DNA of 33,341 nucleotides from Gammaproteobacteria bacterium (lineage in GTDB: Bacteria; Pseudomonadota; Gammaproteobacteria; Steroidobacterales; Foliamicaceae), in assembly GCA_026707445.1 (NCBI GenBank), contig JAPOWV010000038.1, positions 1 to 33,341 on the forward strand, read 5' to 3'. This document shows, one piece after another, positions 8,090-16,843 of this stretch. The first letter of the stretch is position 1, and each line of letters opens with the position of its first letter. The position numbers were made by a program, and so were the translations under genes. The notes beneath the pieces were generated by a model. It was given only the letters and a program-made list of their open reading frames with translations, was not told where the DNA came from and ran no database searches.

Positions 8090-9382
8090 TCAGGACATGA
8101 GGTTCGGCAGCAGCAGCGCGATGGCCGGCAGCAGGATCAGCAGCGCGAGCCGCAGAAAATCCGCCAGCAGGAACGGCCCCAGTCCGCGGAATATCTTCTG
8201 CACGGGCACGTCCGGCAGCATCGAGCCGACCACGAAGACGTTCATCCCCACCGGCGGCGTGATGAGTCCGATCTCCGCGACGATGATGACGAAGATGCCG
8301 AACCAGACGGGGTCGAAGCCCACCCCGATGAGCACCGGGAAGAAGATGGGCAGGGTCAGCAACAGCAGCGAACTGCTCTCCAGGATGCAGCCGAGCGCCA
8401 GGAACACGAGGACCGTGATTCCCAGTATGGTCATCGCCGAAAAACCGGAATCCGAGATCAGCTCCAGCAGGATGACCGGCACGCCGGTAATGGTCACGAG
8501 GTTGGCGAACAGCAGCGCGCCCAGGAACACAAGAAAGAGGCTGACCGACGTCTTGACGGTGCTGACCAGGGCCTTCATCAGGGCCGCGACCGTGAGTTGC
8601 CGCCGGATCAGCGAAATCGCAAGGGCGCCGGCCGCGCCGACGCCGGCCGCCTCCATCGCGGTGAAGACTCCGATGTATATGCCGCCGATGATGAGCGTGA
8701 ACAGCGCCAGGATCGGCCACACGCCGGTCAGCGAACGCAGGCGCACGCCCCAGCCGCTCCTGTCCCCGGAGGGACCATAGGCGGGGCGCCAGCGGGTAAC
8801 GGCAGCGATCGTGAGCATGTACAGCGCGATCGTAAGAAGGCCGGGCAGAATGCCGGCGATCATCATCTTCGCCAGCGATACGCCGGTAATGAGCGAATAG
8901 AAGACCATGCCGACGCTGGGCGGAATGAGAACGCCCAGCGTGCCGCCCACGGCCACGGATGCGGCGGCGAAACCGGGCTCGTAGCGGTATTCGCGCATTT
9001 CCGGCACGGATATCCCCGTCATTGTCGCGGCGCAGGCGTAGCTGGAGCCCGAAATCGCCGCAAAGCCGCCGCTGGCGCCGATCGTGGCCATGGCCAGCCC
9101 GCCGCGGCGATGGCCGAGGAAGGCGTAGGCGCAGGCGTACAGGTCCCGGGCCAGCCCGGTACGCCCGATGATGTTGCCCATCAGTATGAACAGGGGCAGT
9201 ACCGAGAAGTTGTAGTTCGTGGCCGCGTCCAGGCCGACCTGGCCGATCATGATGAAAGCGGCGTCGGGGCCGCGCACGAACGCGAAACCGGCCACGCCGA
9301 CCAGGGCAAGACTGAACGCGATCGGCAGGCCGGCCAGCAGCAGCAACAGCAGCAGGACGACGGCCGCGACGAACAGGGTCAC
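8090..9382 (-). CDS. dctM: TRAP transporter large permease, DctM family
   Basis: The 430-residue protein is almost entirely membrane helices, about 12, in the DctM arrangement. The start has FVAAVVLLLLLLLAGLPIAF, followed by conserved stretches LPLFILMGNI, SGSSYACAATM and LIPPSVGMVFYS. TRAP large permeases move organic acids or related small solutes into the cytoplasm using a sodium gradient. The GTG start overlaps the dctQ stop as GTGA, indicating translational coupling. Together with DctQ and DctP it forms a complete tripartite transporter, presumably for products made by the extracytoplasmic enzymes encoded nearby. Confidence 0.92.
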   Translation of the reverse strand: MTLFVAAVVLLLLLLLAGLPIAFSLALVGVAGFAFVRGPDAAFIMIGQVGLDAATNYNFSVLPLFILMGNIIGRTGLARDLYACAYAFLGHRRGGLAMATIGASGGFAAISGSSYACAATMTGISVPEMREYRYEPGFAAASVAVGGTLGVLIPPSVGMVFYSLITGVSLAKMMIAGILPGLLTIALYMLTIAAVTRWRPAYGPSGDRSGWGVRLRSLTGVWPILALFTLIIGGIYIGVFTAMEAAGVGAAGALAISLIRRQLTVAALMKALVSTVKTSVSLFLVFLGALLFANLVTITGVPVILLELISDSGFSAMTILGITVLVFLALGCILESSSLLLLTLPIFFPVLIGVGFDPVWFGIFVIIVAEIGLITPPVGMNVFVVGSMLPDVPVQKIFRGLGPFLLADFLRLALLILLPAIALLLPNLMS

Positions 9383-9861
9383 GCCCGGTCCTCGTCGAGA
9401 TCTGGTTCGGCGAAAAGATTACCGACCGCGAAAAGGACGGCGATGCCGGTGGAGACCGCGGCGTAGCCCGCCATCCAGCTCACCGGGATGCGGATCGACT
9501 CGAAGTACTCGCCGTTGCCGGAAAAATACGCCGTCTGCCAGAACATCTGGCCGGCCAGGACCGCCAGGGCGACGACGATGACGATCTTGACGGCGAAGTC
9601 CCGCCACTTCCTTTGGCCTGGCGTCATTCGCCGGTCCAGCAGGCGCACGCGCAGGTGCTCGTCATCGAGGACCACAAGGGGCAGCCCGGTAAACACGAGC
9701 AGGCAGACCAGGCACTGAACGAGCACGTGACCGCCGGGCACAGGCTGTCCCAGGAAGTAGCGGCCGATCACGTCGACGAAGGTCAGCAGCATCAGCACGA
9801 TCAGCAGCCCTCCCGTGAGCCGCTGGAGTATCCGCCTGGAGAGCGTCAGAAAACGCTTCAC
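9379..9861 (-). CDS. dctQ: TRAP transporter small permease, DctQ family
   Basis: I start at the GTG at 9861, which overlaps the dctP stop (GTGA), giving 160 residues and beginning MKRFLTLSRR. A longer frame to 10005 would add an implausible Arg/Gly-rich leader inside dctP. Four hydrophobic segments (about 13-35, 42-60, 85-105 and 125-147) match DctQ topology, and the VDVIGRYFLGQPVPG motif is typical. DctQ couples the binding protein DctP to the DctM channel. The dctM start overlaps its stop, so all three genes are coupled. Confidence 0.88.
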   Translation of the reverse strand: MKRFLTLSRRILQRLTGGLLIVLMLLTFVDVIGRYFLGQPVPGGHVLVQCLVCLLVFTGLPLVVLDDEHLRVRLLDRRMTPGQRKWRDFAVKIVIVVALAVLAGQMFWQTAYFSGNGEYFESIRIPVSWMAGYAAVSTGIAVLFAVGNLFAEPDLDEDRA

Positions 9862-10958
9862 CGCGCGGTCTCCCCTTCGTCCCCCGCGACTTCGCCTGCC
9901 GGGCGCGGCGGCGCGAGCCGTTCGCTCTCGCGCCGCACCTCCCCGCGGAAGTACCGAAGCGCCGCCCCGGCGTCCACCCCCGCGGCCGCGGCCTTCTCCA
10001 TCCATTCGGTGTCCAGGAACGCAGTGGCCTCACGCAGTTCGTCGTCGAACCCGGCAGCGGTCTCGACATCGACGATGCCGGCCGCCAGCATTTCCCGCGC
10101 CGACGCCGCCCCTTCCCTGTTGAAGACCTTCGCCGCGCGGCGGCCGTACGTTTCCCCCGAAATCCGCAGTATCGCCGCCTGGTCCGCGGCGGAAATGCGC
10201 GACCAGCTCCCGGCGTTGGCGGTCAGGAAAAACCCCCCGAAGCTCAGGCCCACGCCGCCGGCCAGGCGCGTCTGATAGCGAAGATACGGCTGCAGGCCCA
10301 ACCGGGTGACGCCGCTGTAGGGCATGCTCACGCCGTCGAGGATTCCGCGCGACAGCGCATCGTGGATTTCCGGCGCGGTCAGAAATACGGGTATCGCGCC
10401 GACGGCCGACAGCAGGCGCGCGCCCACGTCGCTGGGCGCCGCCATCTTGAGCCCGCGTATGTCGTCAAGCCGCCGGATCGGCTTCTCCACCGTGAACCAG
10501 TGCTGCGTGCCGCTGGCGTGCAGCGCCAGCAAGCGCGTGCCCGCGAATTCCTCGGCGCGGTGGAGAAAGCGCTCGTGCGTGCGCCACAAGGCGACCGAGA
10601 GGGCCTCCACGTCGCTGCTGGCCAGAAACGGCGTTTCGTTGACCTGCGTCACGACGAAGCGACCCGGCGTCGAACTCTGGTTGCCGCCGGCGATATCGAC
10701 CAGGCCGGCCCAGGCCATGTCGAAGTTGCGGCGATAGCTGCCCAGCGGCGCGACGCTGAACCGCAGCCTGACCCGCCCTTGCGTGACCCGAGCGACCTCG
10801 CCGGCCCAGGGCACGAGCACGTCGGTGTGGTAGAAGTGATTCGGCGGCGCAACCTGGTTGACTACCAGTTCGACGGGATCCGCCGCACTCGCCGCCGGCG
10901 GCGCGCAAACGAGTATCAGCGCGCCGATCAGCCCGAGAGGCCAGGCGGAGCGGTCCAT
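9858..10958 (-). CDS. dctP: TRAP transporter periplasmic substrate-binding protein, DctP family
   Basis: This extracytoplasmic solute-binding subunit of the TRAP system has about 366 residues from the ATG at 10958. Two GTG codons lie 6 and 9 bases upstream in frame, and no strong ribosome site separates the options. A signal peptide ends near AASAAD. The DctP fold is recognisable from AWAGLVDIAGGNQ, DIRGLKMAAPSDVGARLLSAVG, the segment DALSRGILDGVSMPYSGVTR and FFLTANAGSW. The C-terminus is Pro/Arg/Glu-rich. The ligand, often a carboxylate in this family, is not readable. It follows the alpha/beta hydrolase gene after about 30 bases. Confidence 0.9.
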   Translation of the reverse strand: MDRSAWPLGLIGALILVCAPPAASAADPVELVVNQVAPPNHFYHTDVLVPWAGEVARVTQGRVRLRFSVAPLGSYRRNFDMAWAGLVDIAGGNQSSTPGRFVVTQVNETPFLASSDVEALSVALWRTHERFLHRAEEFAGTRLLALHASGTQHWFTVEKPIRRLDDIRGLKMAAPSDVGARLLSAVGAIPVFLTAPEIHDALSRGILDGVSMPYSGVTRLGLQPYLRYQTRLAGGVGLSFGGFFLTANAGSWSRISAADQAAILRISGETYGRRAAKVFNREGAASAREMLAAGIVDVETAAGFDDELREATAFLDTEWMEKAAAAGVDAGAALRYFRGEVRRESERLAPPRPAGEVAGDEGETAR

Positions 10959-10988
10959 CGGCACCACCGGATTGGGCAGGTCAACCCC

Positions 10989-11960
10989 CTAAGGTGTCAC
11001 CTTGACCCGTTGCGTTTGCCTCAGCCTGTCGTCCCATGAGCCGCCGAGAAACGCCGCAATGTCCGGGATGACCCGCTCCGGGGCCTCGACATAGGGATAG
11101 TGCCCCAGTCCCTCGTATTTCTTGAGGAAAGTCGGAGCGGAGGTCATCCAGTGTTGAAATACGTCCCCCTCCAGGTGCATGACCACCGGGTTTGCCTTTC
11201 CCCACAGGATCAGGGTCGGCGCCTTTATTCCCGCGAGGATGGCCTGGGTATCGCCGGTCTCGAAAAAGTACTTCGAAACCGGTGTGGTTTCCGAGCGGCG
11301 GTTGACGTCGTAGGCAAGATCGATAAACCAGGAAGGCGCATCCGCGTCCGACGGAAAATTCCCGTTGACCGTAAACTCCCAATACTCGCGGGGCTTGACC
11401 GGCATGTCGTCCCATTGAGCGAGTTCCGGACGCGCCCGGTTCGGGTCCGTGCGCGCCGTCCGGGGCATGCCGGCGGAATTGATCAGCACCAGCCGCGTGA
11501 CGCGTTCCGGGAACCGTGACGCGTAACGGAATCCGACGCTGCCCCCGCTGGACGTCGCAACCAGGTCGAATTGGTCGAGACCGAGTTCCTCGGCAAGGCC
11601 GCTGAAGACCTCCACGTTGCGCTCGATCAGGTTGAACCTGCCTCCCGGCGGTTCCTTGGTCTCCGGCCCGCTCAGTCCCACATTCGGAAAATCGAATCGT
11701 ATGACCCGGTAGTCGTTTACCAGCTCTTCCGTCAGTTGATCCCAGGCCAGCAGATTGAAGTACGACGCGTGCAGCAGAACGACGACCGGCCCCTGCCCCT
11801 CATCGCGGTAGTGAATGTCGGCCCCGTCGATGGTCACGAACCGGCTGACATCATTGGCGTATTTCTTGCGAAGGTCCTCCAGGCTGATCGGCGAAGGGCC
11901 TTGCGCAAGGGCCGAAAAAGATACGCCCATAATTGCAACGAAAAGAGGAAAGTATTTCAT
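10989..11960 (-). CDS. Exported alpha/beta-fold hydrolase
   Basis: The ATG at 11960 gives 323 residues with a signal peptide (MKYFPLFVAIMGVSFSALAQ). A GTG nine bases upstream is the alternative start. The alpha/beta-hydrolase core is clear: oxyanion region LLHASYFNLLAWD, strand/helix VIRFDFPNVGLSGP, nucleophile elbow with Ser138 (ATSSGG) and catalytic His287 (GLGHYPY). The usual acid after strand 6 (WGxxDPV) reads WGKANPV here, with Asn257 in place of Asp; the acid may lie elsewhere or activity may be altered. The family covers esterases, dehalogenases and C-C hydrolases. It heads the minus-strand cluster ahead of the TRAP genes, right after an outer-membrane protein gene fragment. Confidence 0.88.
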   Translation of the reverse strand: MKYFPLFVAIMGVSFSALAQGPSPISLEDLRKKYANDVSRFVTIDGADIHYRDEGQGPVVVLLHASYFNLLAWDQLTEELVNDYRVIRFDFPNVGLSGPETKEPPGGRFNLIERNVEVFSGLAEELGLDQFDLVATSSGGSVGFRYASRFPERVTRLVLINSAGMPRTARTDPNRARPELAQWDDMPVKPREYWEFTVNGNFPSDADAPSWFIDLAYDVNRRSETTPVSKYFFETGDTQAILAGIKAPTLILWGKANPVVMHLEGDVFQHWMTSAPTFLKKYEGLGHYPYVEAPERVIPDIAAFLGGSWDDRLRQTQRVKVTP

Positions 11961-11979
11961 TGTTGTCACCGGAGGCAGG

Positions 11980-12030
11980 CTAGAAATGGTACTTGAGATT
12001 CAGGCCCAGACTAAAGAATCGGATGTCGTC
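11980..12030 (-). pseudogene. C-terminal fragment of a small outer-membrane beta-barrel protein
   Basis: Read on the minus strand, the 16 codons before the TAG spell DDIRFFSLGLNLKYHF, a terminal beta-strand ending in Phe, as outer-membrane barrels do. The same ending (DDLRFLSLGLNLKYHF) occurs at 23453-23503. Upstream the frame gives no barrel sequence and runs into the hicA stop, so the rest of the gene is missing. It sits 19 bases before the hydrolase start codon. Confidence 0.75.
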
Positions 12031-12058
12031 TTTTCCCGGCCTAAAGCAGCGTTAATTC

Positions 12059-12265
12059 TTACAGTTCGCTCGCATCTATCCTTGCGATTTTCATAAGATG
12101 CGCCTGCAATCCGCGTTTCAGCGCCGCAGGCCCATGAACGGGAACTGAAATGCGGGCAATTTGACCTTCTTTTGCGTAAATGAAATGACTTCCGCGTATC
12201 CGTTTCAATTGCCAGCCCTTTGATTCAAGCACCTGGCACATCCGTTTGCCGCTGACGGACTTCAC
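12059..12265 (-). CDS. hicA: HicA-type mRNA interferase toxin
   Basis: The 68-residue HicA/YcfA-family protein begins MKSVSGKRMCQVLESKGW, then KRIRGSHFIYAKEG with the catalytic His27 in the GSH motif, and ends in the helix RGLQAHLMKIARI. HicA is a double-stranded-RNA-binding-like fold that cleaves mRNA and is held off by HicB. The GTG start overlaps the hicB stop (GTGA). Antitoxin-first order is less common than hicA-hicB but known. All conserved elements are present, so this copy should be functional, unlike the broken one near 31.6 kb. Confidence 0.9.
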   Translation of the reverse strand: MKSVSGKRMCQVLESKGWQLKRIRGSHFIYAKEGQIARISVPVHGPAALKRGLQAHLMKIARIDASEL

Positions 12266-12465
12266 ACCGCAACTTCAATAACTTGATCCGTTTCCGTTAT
12301 GGGAATGTCCCGCACTTCGACCGAAAGACAACCTTCGATCGCTTCATGAATGTTCTTGCGCAGTTCTTCCAGGGTGTCTGCCTGTGTCACACACCCGGGA
12401 ACGGCGGGCACTTCCGCCCAGTAGCCGCCCTCCTCGGCCTCGTGAACTACCACTCTCAAATTCAT
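12262..12465 (-). CDS. hicB: HicB-type antitoxin (left copy)
   Basis: The start is the ATG at 12465, with GGGAGG six bases upstream; the open frame reaches 12480 but that would need a TTG. The 67-residue protein has the HicB ribonuclease-H-like half fold: MNLRVVVHEAEEGGYWAEVP, then AVPGCVTQADTLEELRKNI and HEAIEGCL. There is no added C-terminal helix-turn-helix or RHH domain, so DNA binding is uncertain. It neutralises the adjacent HicA. It lies 44 bases downstream of ssrA on the same strand. A second copy (31651-31854) differs at five residues. Confidence 0.92.
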   Translation of the reverse strand: MNLRVVVHEAEEGGYWAEVPAVPGCVTQADTLEELRKNIHEAIEGCLSVEVRDIPITETDQVIEVAV

Positions 12466-12509
12466 GATGCCCTCCCGCAAGAGGATAGAACATTCAAAAC
12501 AGTTTAACT

Positions 12510-12862
12510 TGGTGGAGGCGGCGGGAATCGAACCCGCGTCCGCAAGCGCTACTGCCCGAGGCGCTCTACATGCTTAGCCGCGTCTGATAAGACGGTAATT
12601 CCCCGACGGGCAGGAATGAACTACCGCTGTGATCGGCTAACTCTTAACCCGCAGGCGCCGATCCGGTCTGCGGGCGATCCTGTGCAAGCGACGCTCCGGC
12701 CTGGCCACAGGAAATCCTGGCAGGAACGCTAGCGGTCAAGCCGCTAGAGCGTAGTTGTCGTCGTTGGCAACTATAGGGTTTGCAGGCGGATTTACGAGGA
12801 ACCCTGCGCCTCGGCATGCACACCAAGGGTCTCACGGCCCACGTCGAAGCCATGTCGCCCCC
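12510..12862 (-). ncRNA. ssrA: Transfer-messenger RNA, left copy (ssrA-L)
   Basis: This is a complete one-piece tmRNA of 353 nt. The 5' end (GGGGGCGACATGGCTTCGAC, from 12862) pairs with the 3' acceptor end CGCCTCCACCA (at 12510) to form a seven-pair acceptor stem including one G-U. The T-arm GGGTTCGATTCCC is intact and CCA is encoded. The tag frame at 12768-12736 (minus) is GCC AAC GAC GAC AAC TAC GCT CTA GCG GCT TGA, tag ANDDNYALAA. tmRNA with SmpB rescues stalled ribosomes and tags the truncated protein for ClpXP/ClpAP. Bacteria normally carry one ssrA gene; a second complete copy lies 19.4 kb away. Confidence 0.95.
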
Positions 12863-12873
12863 GTAGATGGGCT

Positions 12874-12879
12874 ATTGTA
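12874..12879 (-). promoter_or_regulatory. Probable -10 box of ssrA-L
   Basis: TACAAT on the minus strand lies 11 bases before the mature tmRNA 5' end, which RNase P would create from a short leader. No good -35 hexamer is visible at 16-18 bases. The box lies inside the repeated block, but the -35 region lies outside it. Confidence 0.5.
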
Positions 12880-12929
12880 CCGCTTTGGCGTTGCCGATCG
12901 GCGCGTTCATGGAAGAGCGGGCGCCTCGA

Positions 12930-14168
12930 TCAGGGCGGACGTGTCCGGAGAAAGCGTGTGCCGATGATGGCGGCCAGCATGAAGCCCACGGTCAAGAGAA
13001 ACGCCAGGTCATACGAACCCCGGGTATCGAACAACACGCCGGTGAGCCAGCTTCCCGAGCCGGCGCCGACAGCCTCTATGACTACAAACAGCCCCATCAA
13101 TCGGCCCAGGACGTGGGGCGGAAAGGTGTTGGAAATGGTCAGTTGGGTCAGTGCATAGGCGCCGCCCCAGCCAAAACCGATACAGGACAGTCCGATCCAC
13201 GCGCCTTCCGCGCCCTGGACGATCATGACGATAGCGCCGGCCCACATGAGAGCCTGAAACCCGATCCAGATCGGCTTGACGCCCCATTTCTCCACCAGAA
13301 ACCCGGAGGCGATTTTGCCGACAAGACCGGAAATAAAGATGATGGTAAAACCCGTTGCCGCGGCGCCCGGCTCGAAACCCTGATCGCGCAGATAAAGGAA
13401 GGTGTGCTGGATAAACGCGTTGGCGGTATAGAAGATGAGGGCCGCAATCACGCCCAGCAGAACAAAATTGAAGGTTCTGATCTGGGCCCACACTTCGCTC
13501 ATGTCGACATCGTGCGATTCCGCGGGAGCAGTTCGGGGCGCCGTCTCGCCACCGAGCGGCTGCTCGCCCAGATCGGCTGGTCTTTCACGGACCAGAAGGT
13601 AGAGAACGGGTATGAGCGCGACGGGCAGGAAGCCCAGGACCTGAACGGCGTCGCGCCAGTGCATCTGACCGATAAGCCACGCACTGAGCTGGGGGAGAAA
13701 AGCGCTGCCGAGACTGGTTCCGGCCAGAGCCAGTCCCAGCGCGATGCCGCGCCGGGTTATGAACCAGTTCGACAACAGGACGACGATGACGACTATGTTG
13801 GTGGCCGAGAAGCACAGGCCCATGAGGACGTGGATCAAATAGATATGCGCCGGGCTGGAAATGGTTGAATACAGAAACAGCGCGGCGCCGAGGAACAGAA
13901 GTCCGGCAAAAATAACGGGGCGTGTGCCGTAGCGGTCGGCAAAGTAGCCGACCAACGGTCCGGAAAGCCCGGCGCACATCACGGTAATGAAGTCGCGAAA
14001 CTTGAGCGTTCCGCGCGATATGCCCAGTTCTTCGAGTATCAGTTCGTCAAATACCGGAATTCCGGCCAGCGTCAGGCCATGGGCCGTCCACAACAGCAGG
14101 AACATGCATCCGACGATGACCCATCCGTAAGAGAAGGGCAGCCGGGCTACCGTATGGGCAAACGCCAT
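12930..14168 (-). CDS. Major facilitator superfamily transporter
   Basis: The 412-residue protein has about 12 hydrophobic helices in two halves separated by a polar loop (around 195-215). The MFS loop 2-3 motif appears as GYFADRYGTRPV, with a related sequence (KIASGFLVEKWG) in the second half. The sequence resembles the monocarboxylate/oxalate-formate (MCT/OFA-like) branch, which moves small organic anions. It is the last gene of the second catabolic cluster, after the TonB receptor, so it probably takes the substrate or a product across the inner membrane. Its stop lies about 70 bases before the tmRNA 5' end. Confidence 0.88.
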   Translation of the reverse strand: MAFAHTVARLPFSYGWVIVGCMFLLLWTAHGLTLAGIPVFDELILEELGISRGTLKFRDFITVMCAGLSGPLVGYFADRYGTRPVIFAGLLFLGAALFLYSTISSPAHIYLIHVLMGLCFSATNIVVIVVLLSNWFITRRGIALGLALAGTSLGSAFLPQLSAWLIGQMHWRDAVQVLGFLPVALIPVLYLLVRERPADLGEQPLGGETAPRTAPAESHDVDMSEVWAQIRTFNFVLLGVIAALIFYTANAFIQHTFLYLRDQGFEPGAAATGFTIIFISGLVGKIASGFLVEKWGVKPIWIGFQALMWAGAIVMIVQGAEGAWIGLSCIGFGWGGAYALTQLTISNTFPPHVLGRLMGLFVVIEAVGAGSGSWLTGVLFDTRGSYDLAFLLTVGFMLAAIIGTRFLRTRPP

Positions 14169-14209
14169 GGTTTGTGGGTCAAACCCTCAGAGATCAGTGC
14201 CTGGGGCGA

Positions 14210-16798
14210 TCAGAAACTGTATGAGACCCGCATTCCGAAGGTCTGTTTATCGGGCGCCTCAAGTACCAGGCCCTGATCCACACCCACAGCCCCGTACACG
14301 GGCCCGAACGCGATCGGCGCGGGCTTGGGGCCGGTGCCGCTGGTGCCCAGGTTCTGCGGGCGGAACACGGAGTCGTTCAGGCGCCTGGCGGTGCGGAAGT
14401 GGTCGTCATCGAACAGGTTGTCGACGAACAGCTCCAGCCTGAAGTCACCGCGCTCGGCGCCGACCTTGAGGTTTATGCGCTGATGGGCGGCAATCCAGGA
14501 CAGATTGCCGGGGTCGGTGAATGTCTTGCCGCGATAGAACAGGTCTGCGCGCACGTATCCCTCCCAATCGTCCCGGATGGGTTGATGGAACGTTGCCGAC
14601 AAGCTGCCGCTGGTCTTCGGGAAACGAGGAATTGTTTTCCCCTCGAATTGAATGCCGATACCCGATCGGCCGGTAAGAATGAGGGAATAACCCCCCAGAA
14701 CGTAATCCGTGTACTCGGAATCGGCCCAGTTGAACGAGAATCCGAGGTCCAGGTTATCGGACACCACCCAGGATCCCTCGAATTCGACGCCTTGCAGCTC
14801 GGCGTCGGCAGGGACTGTCAACGATATGATCGGGTTATTGGTGCCGAGAACGACTTGCTGCTGGGGCGAAATGAGCCCGGTGGTGAAAGCCTTCAGGTTT
14901 TTCCACTTCATGAAGTAGCCTGCAATGGAATAGCTCAGTCGCCCATTCATCGCGCTTTGCTTGAAACCCACCTCGAAACTGTCAAGCTCTTCGGATTCGA
15001 GGACTTCCGTGGCCGTGGGCTCGATTCCCTGCAGTATGGCGACGCCTTCCTGGCTTTGACCGATAAAGATGAAGTTGATGTCTCCCGGCAGCGCGCCCTT
15101 GGAATAGCTTGCGTAAACGGTGGAGTTCTCGTTCGGCTTATAGGTTGCGATGACGCGGGGCAGAAAGTCCTCGTATTTTGCGGTAGTCACGTCGTCCTGA
15201 CTGCGTATTCCGAAGCGCTTGACTTCATCGCTTTGGAATCGGGCTTCAAGATCGATGGCAAAATCTTCGGTAATGTCGTAGCGGACAGCGCCAAAAACGC
15301 CAAACACCTTGCCCTTGTCCGCATCGTTGTTCAGGGGAGGTGACACAAACACGCTCAGCAGGTCGAAGGGCAGCCCGAAGCCGCCCTGGCCGATGAAGGC
15401 CGCCGGATTAATGAAGTATCCGGTGGTGTAGTCGGCCAAGACCGTTTGTTCGTAGTAACTGGCGCCGACCAACCACGACAGGCGCCGGTCCTGATCGGAC
15501 CGCAACACGCCCTCGATGGTGTAATCCTCCAGGCCAATCGGGAACAGGCCCATGTTTCCTTCCATGTCCGTTCGGTCAAGATCGTTGGTGTATTGGCCCT
15601 TCAATTCGTTGTATCCCGCGTTTACCTGGACCGACATGCCATTGGCGAACTCATGTTCGGCACTGAAGCTGATGCGATCGATGTCGCGGACAAGGCCCAT
15701 CGCATCCAATTTGGGCGCTGCGTCGATAACGGGGTCGTTGAAGGGATTTCCCGTCAGCAGGATGCGCGCCGCGTCCTTGAGGGGAAAGGCCTGCAGCGGC
15801 CCGGGGAACAGCAGTCCGATATTCGCCGGGTTGGGATTGGACAGAAGGTCCGGCAGCAGGCTGGTATTGTGGGAAACCCTGAAGTCGTCCGCCGTGGGAA
15901 TAGCGCCGCAAATGAAATCGGGAACGGCGGAGATTTGTCCCGCCCGGCTCGGAAACGTGACGGTTTGCGTACAGTTGGCGTTGTCGTAGGCGGAAATGAA
16001 GGTCGAAGCGCCGGACGTGTCACGGTCCCTCATGAAGGAATATCCCAGTTTCAGGGAGGTGCGATCCGTGGGGTTGAAGAACAGGGTCGCGCCGAGGAGT
16101 TCCGTTTGCTCTTCGCCCAACGTGCCGCCGTCAGTGGCCGTGTACTGACTGCCGCGCAACCGGGAACTGGCGTCCAGTTTGATCGCGATACTGTCCGTGA
16201 TCGGCCCCATCAGTCCAACGGAGTTGTTGTGCGACCCGAATTCGGAGAATTCGGCACTTACGGTCCCCTCCCACTCGTCACCCGGCCGCCTGGTGATGTA
16301 GTTGATGGCGCCGGCAAAGGTGTTGCGCCCGAAGTAGGCGTTCTGGGGGCCCTTGATGACTTCGACCCGCTCAATGCCGGTCAGGGGGATGGACTGGGCG
16401 CCGCCAAGCACATAGATGCCGTCGACAAACAAGGCGCCCAGTTGGTTGCTGAGGGTGACCCGCTCAAGGTTCATGCCGCGGAAACTGATCTGGCTCAGGG
16501 ACCGGCCGGCAAAAAAGGAGCCCTGATTCTGGAAGTCCAGACCCGGAGCCACATAAGAAATGTCTTGCAGGGTCCTGAGTCCGGCCGCCTGGATGGCCAC
16601 GTCCGATATCGCCGTAATGGACATGGGAACGTCGATCAGGGTTTCTTCCCGTTTACGGGCGGTGACGATGATCTCGTCAATGGCAAGGCGATCCGATGCC
16701 CCGGCCGCCGTTTGGGCCTGTGCCAAGACAGGCGTGGAGGAGAATACCCATAACAGGCAGGCTGCAACAGCACCATAGACAACTCTGTGATACGTCAT
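14210..16798 (-). CDS. TonB-dependent outer-membrane receptor
   Basis: The 862-residue receptor has a signal peptide (cleavage after PVLA near residue 26) and the TonB-box region DEIIVTARKREETLIDVP. The plug domain contains VIKGPQNAYFGRNTFAGAIN, and the 22-strand-type barrel ends in GMRVSYSF. Its GAGGGG ribosome site lies a few bases before the ATG. It is a different sequence from the receptor at 5.3-7.8 kb, only distantly alike. It follows hyuB by 45 bases and precedes the MFS gene, giving the second cluster its own outer- and inner-membrane uptake route. Confidence 0.93.
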   Translation of the reverse strand: MTYHRVVYGAVAACLLWVFSSTPVLAQAQTAAGASDRLAIDEIIVTARKREETLIDVPMSITAISDVAIQAAGLRTLQDISYVAPGLDFQNQGSFFAGRSLSQISFRGMNLERVTLSNQLGALFVDGIYVLGGAQSIPLTGIERVEVIKGPQNAYFGRNTFAGAINYITRRPGDEWEGTVSAEFSEFGSHNNSVGLMGPITDSIAIKLDASSRLRGSQYTATDGGTLGEEQTELLGATLFFNPTDRTSLKLGYSFMRDRDTSGASTFISAYDNANCTQTVTFPSRAGQISAVPDFICGAIPTADDFRVSHNTSLLPDLLSNPNPANIGLLFPGPLQAFPLKDAARILLTGNPFNDPVIDAAPKLDAMGLVRDIDRISFSAEHEFANGMSVQVNAGYNELKGQYTNDLDRTDMEGNMGLFPIGLEDYTIEGVLRSDQDRRLSWLVGASYYEQTVLADYTTGYFINPAAFIGQGGFGLPFDLLSVFVSPPLNNDADKGKVFGVFGAVRYDITEDFAIDLEARFQSDEVKRFGIRSQDDVTTAKYEDFLPRVIATYKPNENSTVYASYSKGALPGDINFIFIGQSQEGVAILQGIEPTATEVLESEELDSFEVGFKQSAMNGRLSYSIAGYFMKWKNLKAFTTGLISPQQQVVLGTNNPIISLTVPADAELQGVEFEGSWVVSDNLDLGFSFNWADSEYTDYVLGGYSLILTGRSGIGIQFEGKTIPRFPKTSGSLSATFHQPIRDDWEGYVRADLFYRGKTFTDPGNLSWIAAHQRINLKVGAERGDFRLELFVDNLFDDDHFRTARRLNDSVFRPQNLGTSGTGPKPAPIAFGPVYGAVGVDQGLVLEAPDKQTFGMRVSYSF

Positions 16799-16843
16799 CC
16801 TGGTTTCCCCTCGATTTATTGCGGCAAGGATAAGGTTACCAAA

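Larger units (their letters stand above)
12184..12887. repeat. Direct repeat, left copy (hicA 5' part, hicB, ssrA)
   Basis: This 704-bp block matches 31573-32277 in the same orientation. By eye there are about 19 mismatches across the hicA/hicB part (about 327 nt) and four in the 353-nt tmRNA gene, with a small indel between tmRNA and the -10 box. The match stops inside hicA at one end and just past the -10 box of ssrA at the other. Confidence 0.93.

Noticed and set aside
9862..10005. N-terminal extension of DctQ
   Set aside because: It is Arg/Gly-rich and lies inside dctP; the GTGA overlap gives a normal DctQ length.
12510..12560. A tRNA gene suggested by the GGGTTCGATTCCC T-arm and CCA end
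   Set aside because: There is no anticodon arm; the 353-nt span with resume codon, tag frame and distant 5' acceptor half shows tmRNA.
12867..13868. 333-residue plus-strand open frame beside ssrA-L
   Set aside because: It is antisense to the MFS transporter and has low-complexity, charged composition with no recognisable domain.
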